From contig NZ_JBGKAD010000003.1 of assembly GCF_041361345.1 (NCBI RefSeq), positions 62,001-126,000 of the forward strand: a stretch of 64,000 nucleotides of DNA, in the 5' to 3' direction. A program made the translations under genes and the position numbers. The DNA comes from Halobaculum sp. MBLA0147. Lineage in GTDB: Archaea; Halobacteriota; Halobacteria; Halobacteriales; Haloferacaceae. The notes beneath the pieces were generated by a model. That model searched no databases and was not told where the DNA came from. It was given only the letters and a program-made list of their open reading frames with translations. Below are positions 52,116 to 59,881 of this stretch, piece after piece. Numbering within the stretch: position 1 is the stretch's first letter; each line of letters starts with the position of its first letter.

Positions 52116-52862
52116 TCAACTCCCGCGAACGGCTCTGACTACGTCGAACCCGTCGCGGAGCATCAGCGTCGTGTACCACCCGGTCACCCACGCCATCGCG
52201 TTGACGATCGCCAACCCGAACAGACACAAGACGAGGCCGCCGGCCGCGACGACGAGCGACTCCGCGAGCGTCGTGACGCGGTAACTCCCGACACTGACCA
52301 CCGTCTCGACGCCGACGAGGAGGTTGTTCCAGCCGACGTACAGCGCCGGGTGGAGTTCGACCGGCCGGTCGGTGACGAACCCGACGTACAGCCCGGGTGT
52401 GTCGTAGTAGAACGGCGTGAACAACATCGCCAACCCCGTGGTGAACACGGTGACGATGACGACGAAGGCGGCCGTCCCGACGACGAACTTCGTCGGTAGG
52501 TACAGCACCGAGAGCCACGTTCGGAGGTCCGTCGCGACCGTCTTCACCTGTTCGCGGCGCGTGTCACCCTCCAGCCCCGGTCCGTCCGGGAGGTCCACAC
52601 CCAGGAGGAGTCGTGCGAGTCGTCGCTCGAACCCGGCCAGTGCCAGCGAACAGAGAACCACCAGCGCCAGCACCGGAATCCCGACGACGAAGATCGCGGC
52701 GGTGGCTCCCAGCGTGTACCCGACTGAGGCGAACACCAGGTACGCGATCCCCAGCGGGAACGCCAACGCGAGGTAGAGGAGGTTCTTGTACGTCTGCGGA
52801 CGGACCGGTGCGCTCACCACGGAGCGGAGGAGGGCCCCCGGACGGGCGTCGACGGTACGCAT
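52116..52862 (-). CDS. Membrane 'Sensor' domain protein (PF13796 type)
   Basis: A protein of 248 residues with four to five helices. The N-terminal NLLYLALAFPLGIAYLVFAS and the pairing of two helix hairpins match the putative sensor domain often fused to kinases in Streptomyces and found alone in haloarchaea. There is no kinase part. The start ATG 52862 has a TATA box centred 29 bases upstream, so the gene is leaderless. The partner, if any, may be the transducer gene at 50427, which is convergent. Confidence 0.75.
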   Translation of the reverse strand: MRTVDARPGALLRSVVSAPVRPQTYKNLLYLALAFPLGIAYLVFASVGYTLGATAAIFVVGIPVLALVVLCSLALAGFERRLARLLLGVDLPDGPGLEGDTRREQVKTVATDLRTWLSVLYLPTKFVVGTAAFVVIVTVFTTGLAMLFTPFYYDTPGLYVGFVTDRPVELHPALYVGWNNLLVGVETVVSVGSYRVTTLAESLVVAAGGLVLCLFGLAIVNAMAWVTGWYTTLMLRDGFDVVRAVRGS

Positions 52863-52887
52863 CTGTCTCGGTGTGGCCCGTGGCTCG

Positions 52888-52895
52888 TAATAAAC
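52888..52895 (-). promoter_or_regulatory. TATA box of the Sensor-domain gene
   Basis: The minus strand reads GTTTATTA, centred about 29 bases upstream of ATG 52862, the spacing of a leaderless transcript. Confidence 0.65.
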
Positions 52896-53098
52896 GTTGG
52901 TGGCGATCTGTCGTCCCGACACACGGCCAGGAGGGTCAGGTACTGGGGGCCCGAACGGCGACTCGTGTGTACCACCTCCAGCACGCTGCGTCCGTCGCGC
53001 CCGTCTCGTTCGAGTCGCCGGTGCCGTCGTCTACGTGCTCTCGCCGTGGAGTGGTCGGATCACCACCTTCTTGTCCGCTGGATCGGACGAGTGTGACG

Positions 53099-53452
53099 AT
53101 GGCAGACGACGGTGGCGACGAGGAGAAGGCGGTCGTCGACCTGTTGAGCGACGACTACGTCTGGGCGATCCTCGAGGCCACCCGCGAGGAGGCGAAGTCG
53201 GTGAAGACGATCAGCGACGACTGCGGAGCCGACCGGTCGACGATCTACCGCCGGCTGGAACAGCTCGAGGACGTGGAGTTCGTCGAGGACCGCCAGGAGC
53301 TGGACCCGGACGGCCACCACTACAAGAGCTACGCGGCGAACTTGGAGGCCGTCACGGTCCGCCTGGAGGAAGACGACGGGTTCGACGTCCAGGTGGAACG
53401 CCGCGAAGAGCCCGCAGACCGCTTCACCAGACTGTTCGAGGGGTTCAAATGA
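53099..53452 (+). CDS. Winged-helix transcriptional regulator (ArsR-like)
   Basis: A protein of 117 residues. The HTH reads KSVKTISDDCGADRSTIYRR at about 33-52 and is followed by a wing (EFVEDRQELDPDGHHYKSYA). The C-terminal part is acidic. ATG 53099 is the only start. Its stop overlaps the ATG of the next membrane protein gene in the form ATGA. The pairing of such a regulator with one or two three-helix membrane proteins is common in haloarchaea. Confidence 0.85.
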   Translation: MADDGGDEEKAVVDLLSDDYVWAILEATREEAKSVKTISDDCGADRSTIYRRLEQLEDVEFVEDRQELDPDGHHYKSYAANLEAVTVRLEEDDGFDVQVERREEPADRFTRLFEGFK

Positions 53453-53913
53453 CACCCGTGAGTCAGTCGGCAGTCCCGTCCGCTCCGGTTCCGGTCCCGT
53501 CTGCTCCGGTCCCGGTCCCGTCTGCTCCGGTCCCGGTCCCGTCTGCTCCGGTCCCGGTCCCGTCTGCTCCGGTCCCGGTTCCGTCCGTCCCGGTCCCGCG
53601 CTCGCTGCCGCTCCAGACGGCGACCGGTGGGAGCCCGACGGTGGTCGTCGCGGCGTTGGCTGCGCTGTTCCTCGCGACGGTCCTGTCGCTGTACCTCGCG
53701 GTCAGACTCTACCGCGGCTACCGAGAGGGCGGTGGAACGGGGATGCTCCTGCTCGGTGTCGGCTTGGTGTTGTTGACGACGGTGCCGATCCTGATCCGGT
53801 TGGTCGCGACGAACGCCGGCGACGTGCCGGCGACCACGCGGGCGACCGCGGCGACGGCGAGTCAACTGGTGGGACTGCTGGTGATTCTGGGGGTGGTGTA
53901 TGGTCGCCCCTGA
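53449..53913 (+). CDS. Three-helix membrane protein with PVPVPSA repeats (DUF7521-like)
   Basis: A protein of 154 residues. After eight residues, five copies of a seven-residue PSAPVPV unit form an N-terminal proline-rich arm. Three helices follow (about 67-87, 98-115, 130-150), with LYLAVRLYRGYREGG between the first and second. The arm has 21-base DNA repeats, so it is probably variable in length between strains. Its function is unknown. It overlaps the regulator gene before it and the homologous gene after it. Confidence 0.75.
   Translation: MTPVSQSAVPSAPVPVPSAPVPVPSAPVPVPSAPVPVPSAPVPVPSVPVPRSLPLQTATGGSPTVVVAALAALFLATVLSLYLAVRLYRGYREGGGTGMLLLGVGLVLLTTVPILIRLVATNAGDVPATTRATAATASQLVGLLVILGVVYGRP
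53473..53577. repeat. Five 21-bp coding repeats
   Basis: The unit gtcccgtctgctccggtccc(g) repeats five times in frame (first copy slightly different), each encoding VPSAPVP. It is a minisatellite inside a gene; slippage would change the length by seven residues without shifting the frame. Confidence 0.85.
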
Positions 53914-54178
53914 GACCGTGCTGTTCGCGACCGCGGCGGTGACGGCTGTCGCCGGTGGCGCGGTCGCGTGGCTGGCGTACCGCGGTGCGGTGCGCAACGA
54001 CAGCGACACGATGCGGTTCCTCGCCGTCGGCGTCGCCAGTCTGACCGTGTTGCCGTTCCTCGTCAACTACGGGGTGGCACCGCTGACGGGGCTGTCCGAC
54101 GCCGCGACACTGCTGGGTGTTCTCTCGGCCAACGTCGTCGGACTGGTGTCGATCCTCTACTCGCTCGACGGCGTCTGA
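53900..54178 (+). CDS. Three-helix membrane protein, paralogue of the preceding gene
   Basis: A protein of 92 residues with three helices: ETVLFATAAVTAVAGGAVAW, FLAVGVASLTVLPFLVNYG and AATLLGVLSANVVGLVSILY. The arrangement AWLAYRGAVRNDSD-(helix)-LPFLVNY parallels the preceding protein, but without the proline-rich arm. It overlaps the preceding gene by 14 bases, so the three genes from 53099 form one unit. The function is unknown. Confidence 0.7.
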   Translation: MVAPETVLFATAAVTAVAGGAVAWLAYRGAVRNDSDTMRFLAVGVASLTVLPFLVNYGVAPLTGLSDAATLLGVLSANVVGLVSILYSLDGV

Positions 54179-54276
54179 CACGGGACGAGGACTCGAGTCT
54201 GCACAGAGATCGGCGAGGAGTGAGTGGCGTCGACAGCGGAACGTGGAGGCAAGAGTGCCAGCGGAGGAGCGAGCGG

Positions 54277-54375
54277 AGAGGGTGGAGCGTCGGCGGGGGT
54301 GAGTGGAGGGTGGAGCGTCGGCGGGGGTGAGTGGAGGGTGGAGCGTCGGCGGGGGTGAGTGGAGGGTGGAACGCC
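54277..54375. repeat. 28-bp tandem repeat between membrane protein and lipoprotein genes
   Basis: Three copies of a 28-bp unit containing ggtggagcgtcggcgggggt, plus a degenerate fourth, fill the gap between the convergent genes. The plus strand is purine-rich. It might work as a transcript end on either side, but no clear stem was found. Confidence 0.8.
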
Positions 54376-54388
54376 GACCGCTCGCCGC

Positions 54389-55219
54389 TCACAGCGGTTC
54401 GACGGTCGCGTCGCCGGTCTGTGACTCGACGGTGAGGTCGGGTCCGCCCTCGCCGAGTCGCCCGGTGACGCGGTCGTCCTCGCGAGTCGCGTCCACGAGA
54501 TCCAGTCCGGAGACGGAGGCGTCGCCGGTCCCAGTCTCGACCACCAGGTCGGCGTCGAGATCCGCCGAGACCGCGACATCCACGTCGCCGGTCTGACACG
54601 AGACCTCGCAGTCGCCGTCCAGTGCGGGCACGTCGACGGTCGCGTCGCCGGTCTGCGTCTCGGCTCCCCCGAGTGCCCCGGGTTCGGTGACGGACACGTC
54701 GCCGGTCTGTGCCACCGCGACCACGGTGCCGCCGACGCCGTCGACGTCCACGTCGCCGGTCTGTGTCTCCGCTCGCAGGTCACCCGACGTGTCCGTGGCC
54801 GTAACGTCACCCGTCTGTGACTCCAGGTGCCGCACCGCCAGCGAGTCGGGAACGGTGAGTGTCAGATCCATCGACGGGCGTCCACCGAACGTCGTGTCGC
54901 CGCCGGTCCACTCCGAGCGGAGCGAGAGCGTCCCGTCGCTCCGCTCGGTCCGGAGCTCCAGCTTCGACACGTCCACGTCGGCGGAACTCGACTCGCGGAC
55001 GATCTCCAGGCGCACGTCGTCCCGGTCGGCGGTCTCGACGGTCACGTCGCCCGTCTGTACCTCGGCGGTCACCGCCGAGAGGGTCTCGACCGAGAGGGTC
55101 GTCGTCTCTTCGAGGCGCTGTCCCACGAACGGCGTCGCGCCGCTGCACCCGGCCAGTGCCGTCACGGCAGCGGCGGCACCACCGGCGAGCAGGCGGCGTC
55201 TGGTCACACGTCGTGTCAC
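54389..55219 (-). CDS. Tat lipoprotein with eight QTGDV-type repeats (DUF4097-like)
   Basis: A protein of 276 residues. The Tat signal has TRRRLLAGG and the lipobox LAGC. The mature part has QTGD seven times and GTGD once, spaced by 16-40 residues, which suggests a right-handed beta-helix (DUF4097/DUF2807-like). It would sit at the outside of the cell membrane; the function is unknown. GTG 55219 or GTG 55207 could start it; the frame extends to a TTG at 55249. No other domain is present. Confidence 0.8.
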   Translation of the reverse strand: MTRRVTRRRLLAGGAAAAVTALAGCSGATPFVGQRLEETTTLSVETLSAVTAEVQTGDVTVETADRDDVRLEIVRESSSADVDVSKLELRTERSDGTLSLRSEWTGGDTTFGGRPSMDLTLTVPDSLAVRHLESQTGDVTATDTSGDLRAETQTGDVDVDGVGGTVVAVAQTGDVSVTEPGALGGAETQTGDATVDVPALDGDCEVSCQTGDVDVAVSADLDADLVVETGTGDASVSGLDLVDATREDDRVTGRLGEGGPDLTVESQTGDATVEPL

Positions 55220-55330
55220 ACCTCGACCGAGGGTCCCCACCCCTATCAAACGGCTCCGACCTCTGTCGGCTCGCCCACTCGGGAGAAGATTGAAGTAGTT
55301 CGAATCTCCAGTGCCGGCCCCGCACCCGTC

Positions 55331-56428
55331 TCACTCGGCGCCGGCGACTGCAACCTCGTCGAAGGGGAAGGAGACGCCGGTCGCCTCCAGCGAGATCTCC
55401 CAGAGACGACGCGCGTCGGTCTCGTCGCGCGAGGCGGCGTTCGACTGCTGGACGGTCGGGTACCCGCGCATGTTCGCGAAGCCGTCCGGCCCGACGTAGG
55501 CACCGCCCGCTACGTCTGCGACCGCGGCGTACACCATCGGGAGCGCACCAGTGGCGGCGTCCTGTCCCAACACCGCGTTCGCGAGCTTCATCCCCAGTTT
55601 CGCCCCCGGAATCCGACTCGCTTCGCCGGTGCGGAGTTGGAGGTTGGTCGCAGCGTACCCCGGGTGACAGGCGACGCTGCGGACCGGCAGGTCGGCGTCG
55701 GACAGGCGGCGGTCGAGTTCGTACGCGAACAGCAGGTTCGCGAGTTTACTCCGGCCGTAGGCACCCCACTTCGAGTAGTCGCCCCGCTCCCAGTGGAGGT
55801 CCTCGAAGTCCATCTGCCCCTGCTCGTGTGCGCCAGACGACTGCGTCACCACCCGTGCCGGCCCGTCGCCGACGCCCGCGGGGCCGACACCGCCGTCAGC
55901 CTCCCCGGCCGCGACGAGTGCCGGGAACAGTCGCGCCGTGAGCGCGAAGTGGCCGAAGTGGTTGACGCCGAGTTGCATCTCGAAGCCGTCCTCGGTCTCG
56001 CGGCGCGGAATCGCCATCAGCCCGGCGTTGTTACAGAGCACGTCCACTCCGTCGTAGTCCGCCCGCACCGCCTCGGCGAACGCCGCGACGGAGTCGAGCG
56101 ACGCGAGGTCACACTCTCGGACGTCCAGTCGACCGCCGGCCGCGTGGTCGGTCGTCGACTCGTCGCTCGACGCGCCGTCCGACACTTCGTCCGTCCGGTC
56201 GCCCGCCGTGGAAGTCTCGCCGTCGACCACTCGCACGTCGGCGTGGTCGGCGGCGATCTCTCGTGCGGCGCGCTCGCCACGCTCGGTGCTCCGACAGGCC
56301 ATCACGACCGTCGCGCCGGCGTCCGCGAACACCGCCGTCCCCTCGTACCCCAGCCCGCTGTTGGCCCCCGTCACGACGACGACGGCTCCGTCCAGCGGCG
56401 GCACGTCTGCTGCCGTCCAACGTGTCAT
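55331..56428 (-). CDS. Short-chain dehydrogenase/reductase
   Basis: A protein of 365 residues. The NAD(P) site TGANSGLG, the structural NNAG motif (VLCNNAGLM), the catalytic Ser in TQSSGAHEQG and YGRSK with Tyr and Lys are all present. The sequence resembles retinol dehydrogenase/protochlorophyllide reductase-like SDRs (GVNHFGHFALTARL). An acidic insert lies between about residues 68 and 100. ATG 56428 is chosen over an ATG two codons earlier. It is next to a Sec lipoprotein gene; no pathway is clear. Confidence 0.9.
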   Translation of the reverse strand: MTRWTAADVPPLDGAVVVVTGANSGLGYEGTAVFADAGATVVMACRSTERGERAAREIAADHADVRVVDGETSTAGDRTDEVSDGASSDESTTDHAAGGRLDVRECDLASLDSVAAFAEAVRADYDGVDVLCNNAGLMAIPRRETEDGFEMQLGVNHFGHFALTARLFPALVAAGEADGGVGPAGVGDGPARVVTQSSGAHEQGQMDFEDLHWERGDYSKWGAYGRSKLANLLFAYELDRRLSDADLPVRSVACHPGYAATNLQLRTGEASRIPGAKLGMKLANAVLGQDAATGALPMVYAAVADVAGGAYVGPDGFANMRGYPTVQQSNAASRDETDARRLWEISLEATGVSFPFDEVAVAGAE

Positions 56429-56512
56429 ACCCACACGACGGGTGGCGGAGACAAGAGTCCTCCGTGCGCGAGACCACGAGCGGTCTGCCGACCGGCATCC
56501 GACGACCCCGCC

Positions 56513-57469
56513 TCAGGCTGCCGTCTCGAACCCGGTGAACCGGAGACTCACCCAGTACGTCTCGCCGCGCCACTCGACGATCCAGTTGCCGTACGACTCC
56601 TCTCGTCGGACCGCGTCCTCGTCACGGGCGGTGAACCGGTCGACGAGCGCCTGGAAGCCGGCGTCGTCGTCCGAGTCGGGGTAGTACGTCTCCTCGCGTG
56701 CGCTCTCGAGGATCGCCGTCTCGTTGCCGTCCAGCCCCTGCAGTCGGAACTCGTGGGTCTGGCGGACGCGCTCTCCGTACGCGGCCGTCGTCGCGACGCG
56801 CTCGGCTGTGTACCGGAAGTCTTCGAGTGTCGTGGTCCCGCGCCGCGTCGCGGCGACGCGGTACCGTTCGCCCTCGTACGCGACGAACAGCGGGCCGTCG
56901 AGCAGTGCCGACCGCTCGGGCCGCTCGTACGGGAGACTCTCGTTCACCTCGTAGCCGTCGGTCCGGCGTCCGTAGTCCGGGTCGATCACGGTCGCCAACA
57001 CCTCGCGATCACGCTCGGGGAGAGCGTCGAACTGGACAGTTCGGCCAGCCGCGTCGTCCGCCGGGTCGTAGTCGACGCCCACCTCGACGCGTGGCACCTC
57101 GCGGCTGTCGACGACCGTGGCGTTCAGTCGGTACACTACACCGTCGATGCGGACCGGTCGCTCGGTACCGATCGGCTGGTACCGTCGATCCTCGACGACG
57201 ACGGCCTCCTCGCGTGTGACGGCACGCACCGCTCGGCGTGCCTCGGCGTCGTCGTCCCGCGTCGCCTCCGTCGGCGAGTGTGTCAGGTGCGACTCCGCGA
57301 GGTCGGCGTCCGACTCGACGATGTCGAGCGAGACGCTCCCGGGGGCGGAACACCCCGTGAGCAACAGCAGTCCAGCGAGTGCGACGAGTGGGAGGAGTCG
57401 CCGCGTGCGGTCGGCTCCGGACCCGAGTCCGACCCGTGTCGGGAGGGCTCGCAGCGTGGCGGGAATCAC
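56513..57469 (-). CDS. Sec-type lipoprotein, unknown
   Basis: A protein of 318 residues. After a basic N-terminus, a hydrophobic core LLPLVALAGLLLLTGC ends in the lipobox Cys (about residue 40). The mature part is beta-rich and acidic (YQPIGTERPVRIDGVVYRLN, GNWIVEWRGETYWVSLRF). I do not recognise the family. The exact start may lie a few codons later. It is located between the SDR gene and a hypothetical gene on the same strand. Confidence 0.65.
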   Translation of the reverse strand: MIPATLRALPTRVGLGSGADRTRRLLPLVALAGLLLLTGCSAPGSVSLDIVESDADLAESHLTHSPTEATRDDDAEARRAVRAVTREEAVVVEDRRYQPIGTERPVRIDGVVYRLNATVVDSREVPRVEVGVDYDPADDAAGRTVQFDALPERDREVLATVIDPDYGRRTDGYEVNESLPYERPERSALLDGPLFVAYEGERYRVAATRRGTTTLEDFRYTAERVATTAAYGERVRQTHEFRLQGLDGNETAILESAREETYYPDSDDDAGFQALVDRFTARDEDAVRREESYGNWIVEWRGETYWVSLRFTGFETAA

Positions 57470-57573
57470 GGGCGAGTCTGTGTCGACTCTTGTGGTAAGC
57501 CTTGTGTGGTGTCTCGGGACGCGTCACTCGGCGGTCGCGTCGTGTGCTGTCTCGGGCCGTCGTCCGACCGGTC

Positions 57574-58047
57574 TCACCGCGTCTCGCCGGCACGCGCGGC
57601 GAGGTCGGAGACCGTGTCGGCCGCTCGCAGGTCGTCGACCGTGTGGTACCACGCACCTCTGACCCCGTTCGCGTCGTTGGCGACGGGGTTCTCCAGCGGG
57701 ACCAGCTCGCCGAGGTGGAACACGGTCACCCGTCGTTCCTCCGAGAACGGGTCGATCAGTTCCTCCCAGTCCGTCTCGTCCATCGTCCCGGGCTCGTCGC
57801 GGTCCTCAACGGTCCGCTCGGTGACGCGAGCGTAGTGGGTGATCGCCGAGGTGGGTGCAGTGCGGTAGAACGCCATCCACTCGAACGACTCCCGGGTTCG
57901 GTCGTACGACTGCGGCGACGGGTAGAACCCCTCGCGACAGCGCTCGAACGTGTCCGTCTGTGTCGCCACCGTACAGACGCGTGCCTCGCCCGGCGCGTCG
58001 TCGGCCGGCGTGTCGCCGAAACTCCCCAAGTCGGTGTTGCCCGCCAT
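57574..58047 (-). CDS. Hypothetical protein
   Basis: A protein of 157 residues, soluble and acidic, with ARVCTVATQTDTFERCREGF, EWMAFYRTAPTSAITHYARV and RRVTVFHLGELVPLENPV. The latter segments resemble small haloarchaeal proteins of unknown function. ATG 58047 was chosen as the first codon after a non-coding-like stretch. It is divergent from the photolyase gene; 179 bases lie between them. Confidence 0.6.
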   Translation of the reverse strand: MAGNTDLGSFGDTPADDAPGEARVCTVATQTDTFERCREGFYPSPQSYDRTRESFEWMAFYRTAPTSAITHYARVTERTVEDRDEPGTMDETDWEELIDPFSEERRVTVFHLGELVPLENPVANDANGVRGAWYHTVDDLRAADTVSDLAARAGETR

Positions 58048-58226
58048 CACACGTCTCTCGGCCCCCGACGACATCAACGCCGCGGTGAGTCTCCCGGCGG
58101 AACGGCGACGTCGACGGGACCGCGGCCGCGGTCTCTCCGTAGCTCTGTGTGGCTCCGGGACCGGGCGGCCGTCTCGCGCGGCACGGAGACCGAAACCCCG
58201 AACAGGCTCCCGCTCGTGGACTACCC

Positions 58227-59618
58227 GTGCAAGTCTTCTGGCACCGACGCGACCTGCGGATCCCCGACAACAAGGGGTTGAGTATCGCGGCCCGCGACGG
58301 CACCGTCGTCCCCCTCTTCGTCGTCGACGGCGACGTACTGAGTGAGGTCGGCAAGCGCCAACGAGCCTTCTTCCTCGCGGGCGTCCGGGAGTTGAAGCGC
58401 CGCTACCGCTCCATCGGGAGCGACCTCGTGGTGCGGTCGGGCGACGCGAGCGAGGTCGTCCCGACCGTCGCTGACGGACTCGACGCCGACCGCGTCGTCT
58501 GGAACACTCACTACACGCCGGAGCGACGCGCCCGCGCCGAGGCGGTCCGCGACGAACTCGCCGGTCGCGGCATCGACAGCGACGACCGCACCGACCACGT
58601 CCTCGTCTCACCGGGCCGACTCGACGACCGCTACCCGACGCACGGCGCGTTCCACTCCGACTGGGAGCAGGTGCCGAAACCGTCCCCGTGGGACCCCGAC
58701 ACGGACAGTTTCGCCTCGCTGGACGACGAGACGAGTGTCCCGGAGCTGGACGCCGATATCGAGTTGCCGGCGGCGGGTTACGAGGCGGCACGCGAGCGGT
58801 TCGACGACTTCCTGGATCGGGGAATCTACACCTACAACGACGAGCGCGACGACATGGCGGCGGCCGTCGAGCGGCCGACGACGAGCGTCTCCCGGATGTC
58901 GCCGTACCTCGCGGCGGGGATGATCGGCGTCAGAGAGCTGTGGGCAGACGCCTCCGACACGTACGACGCCGTCCACGGGGCCGAGCGGAAGAACGTCGAC
59001 AAGTACCGCTACGAGCTGTCGTGGCGCGAGCACATGTACCACCTGCTGTACTACCTCCCGGAGTTGGCCGACACGAACTGGAAGTCGATCCCGAACGAGA
59101 TCGACTGGCGCGAGGGGGAAGACGCGGCCGCCGACTTCGAGGCGTGGAAGCGCGGCGAGACGGGGTACCCGCTCGTCGACGCCGGGATGCGGCAACTCGA
59201 CCGCGAGGGGTACGTCCACAACCGCCCGCGGCAGGTCGTCGCCTCCTTCCTGACGAAACACCTCCTGATCGACTGGCGACTGGGCGCGCGGTACTTCCGG
59301 AAACAGTTGGTCGATCACGACCCGGCGTCGAACGCCGGCAGTTGGCAGTGGATCGCCTCGACGGGGACCGACTCCGTCGACGTGCGGATCTTCGACCCCG
59401 TCTCTCAGATGGGCAAGTACGACGAGGGCGCCGACTACGTGACGGAGTACGTTCCGGAACTACGCGGCGTCGACCCCCGCACGATCGTCGACTGGCCGAC
59501 GCTGTCGGCCGACGAGCGGGCCGAGGCCGCCCCGGACTACGCCGATCCCATCGTCGACCGCAACCACGGCTGGGAACGCGCCGAGCGCGTCTTCGAGGAG
59601 GCGCTCGGGAAGCGCTGA
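58227..59618 (+). CDS. phr: Deoxyribodipyrimidine photolyase (class I type)
   Basis: A protein of 463 residues. The antenna domain (about 1-130: VFWHRRDLRIPDNKGLS) is followed by the FAD domain, with SRMSPYLAAGMIGVREL, YELSWREHMYHLL, TGYPLVDAGMRQL, HNRPRQVVASFLTKHLLIDW and SNAGSWQWIASTGTD. It repairs cyclobutane pyrimidine dimers with visible light. GTG 58227 begins two residues before the first conserved strand. The codon use is normal for the window. It is the second DNA repair gene, but is not linked to the ligase. Confidence 0.93.
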   Translation: MQVFWHRRDLRIPDNKGLSIAARDGTVVPLFVVDGDVLSEVGKRQRAFFLAGVRELKRRYRSIGSDLVVRSGDASEVVPTVADGLDADRVVWNTHYTPERRARAEAVRDELAGRGIDSDDRTDHVLVSPGRLDDRYPTHGAFHSDWEQVPKPSPWDPDTDSFASLDDETSVPELDADIELPAAGYEAARERFDDFLDRGIYTYNDERDDMAAAVERPTTSVSRMSPYLAAGMIGVRELWADASDTYDAVHGAERKNVDKYRYELSWREHMYHLLYYLPELADTNWKSIPNEIDWREGEDAAADFEAWKRGETGYPLVDAGMRQLDREGYVHNRPRQVVASFLTKHLLIDWRLGARYFRKQLVDHDPASNAGSWQWIASTGTDSVDVRIFDPVSQMGKYDEGADYVTEYVPELRGVDPRTIVDWPTLSADERAEAAPDYADPIVDRNHGWERAERVFEEALGKR

Positions 59619-59638
59619 GTCGGGCGTCGCCAGCGGCC

Positions 59639-59738
59639 GGGCGGCTCGTCCACGAGTCGGACAGATCGTTCACGGGTAGGACAGGTCGTTCGCGGGTGGG
59701 ACGGCTCGTTCGCGGGTCGACCGACTCGCCCACAGGTT
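59639..59738. repeat. Five degenerate 20-bp tandem repeats
   Basis: The units at 59639, 59659, 59679, 59699 and 59719, 20 bp each, follow the pattern ggacrgntcgttcrcgggtn, with the first and last diverged. They begin 21 bases after the photolyase stop codon and fill part of the 263-base gap before the flippase gene. No gene or stem was seen in the rest of the gap. Confidence 0.8.
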
Positions 59739-59881
59739 CAACGGCGCGGACGACCGAACTCCGAGACGGACGGCTGCGGTGCAGTGACTCGGCGTCGAGC
59801 GGTCACGACGCGGTGGCGTGATCCCGCGACGGCGCCCGGACGGCGGAGGAGAGACCACGGGAGACGACGAGGATCTCACGG

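Noticed and set aside
53473-54375. CRISPR-like arrays at the repeat tracts
   Set aside because: The repeats are head-to-tail without spacers, one set is in coding sequence, and no cas genes are present.
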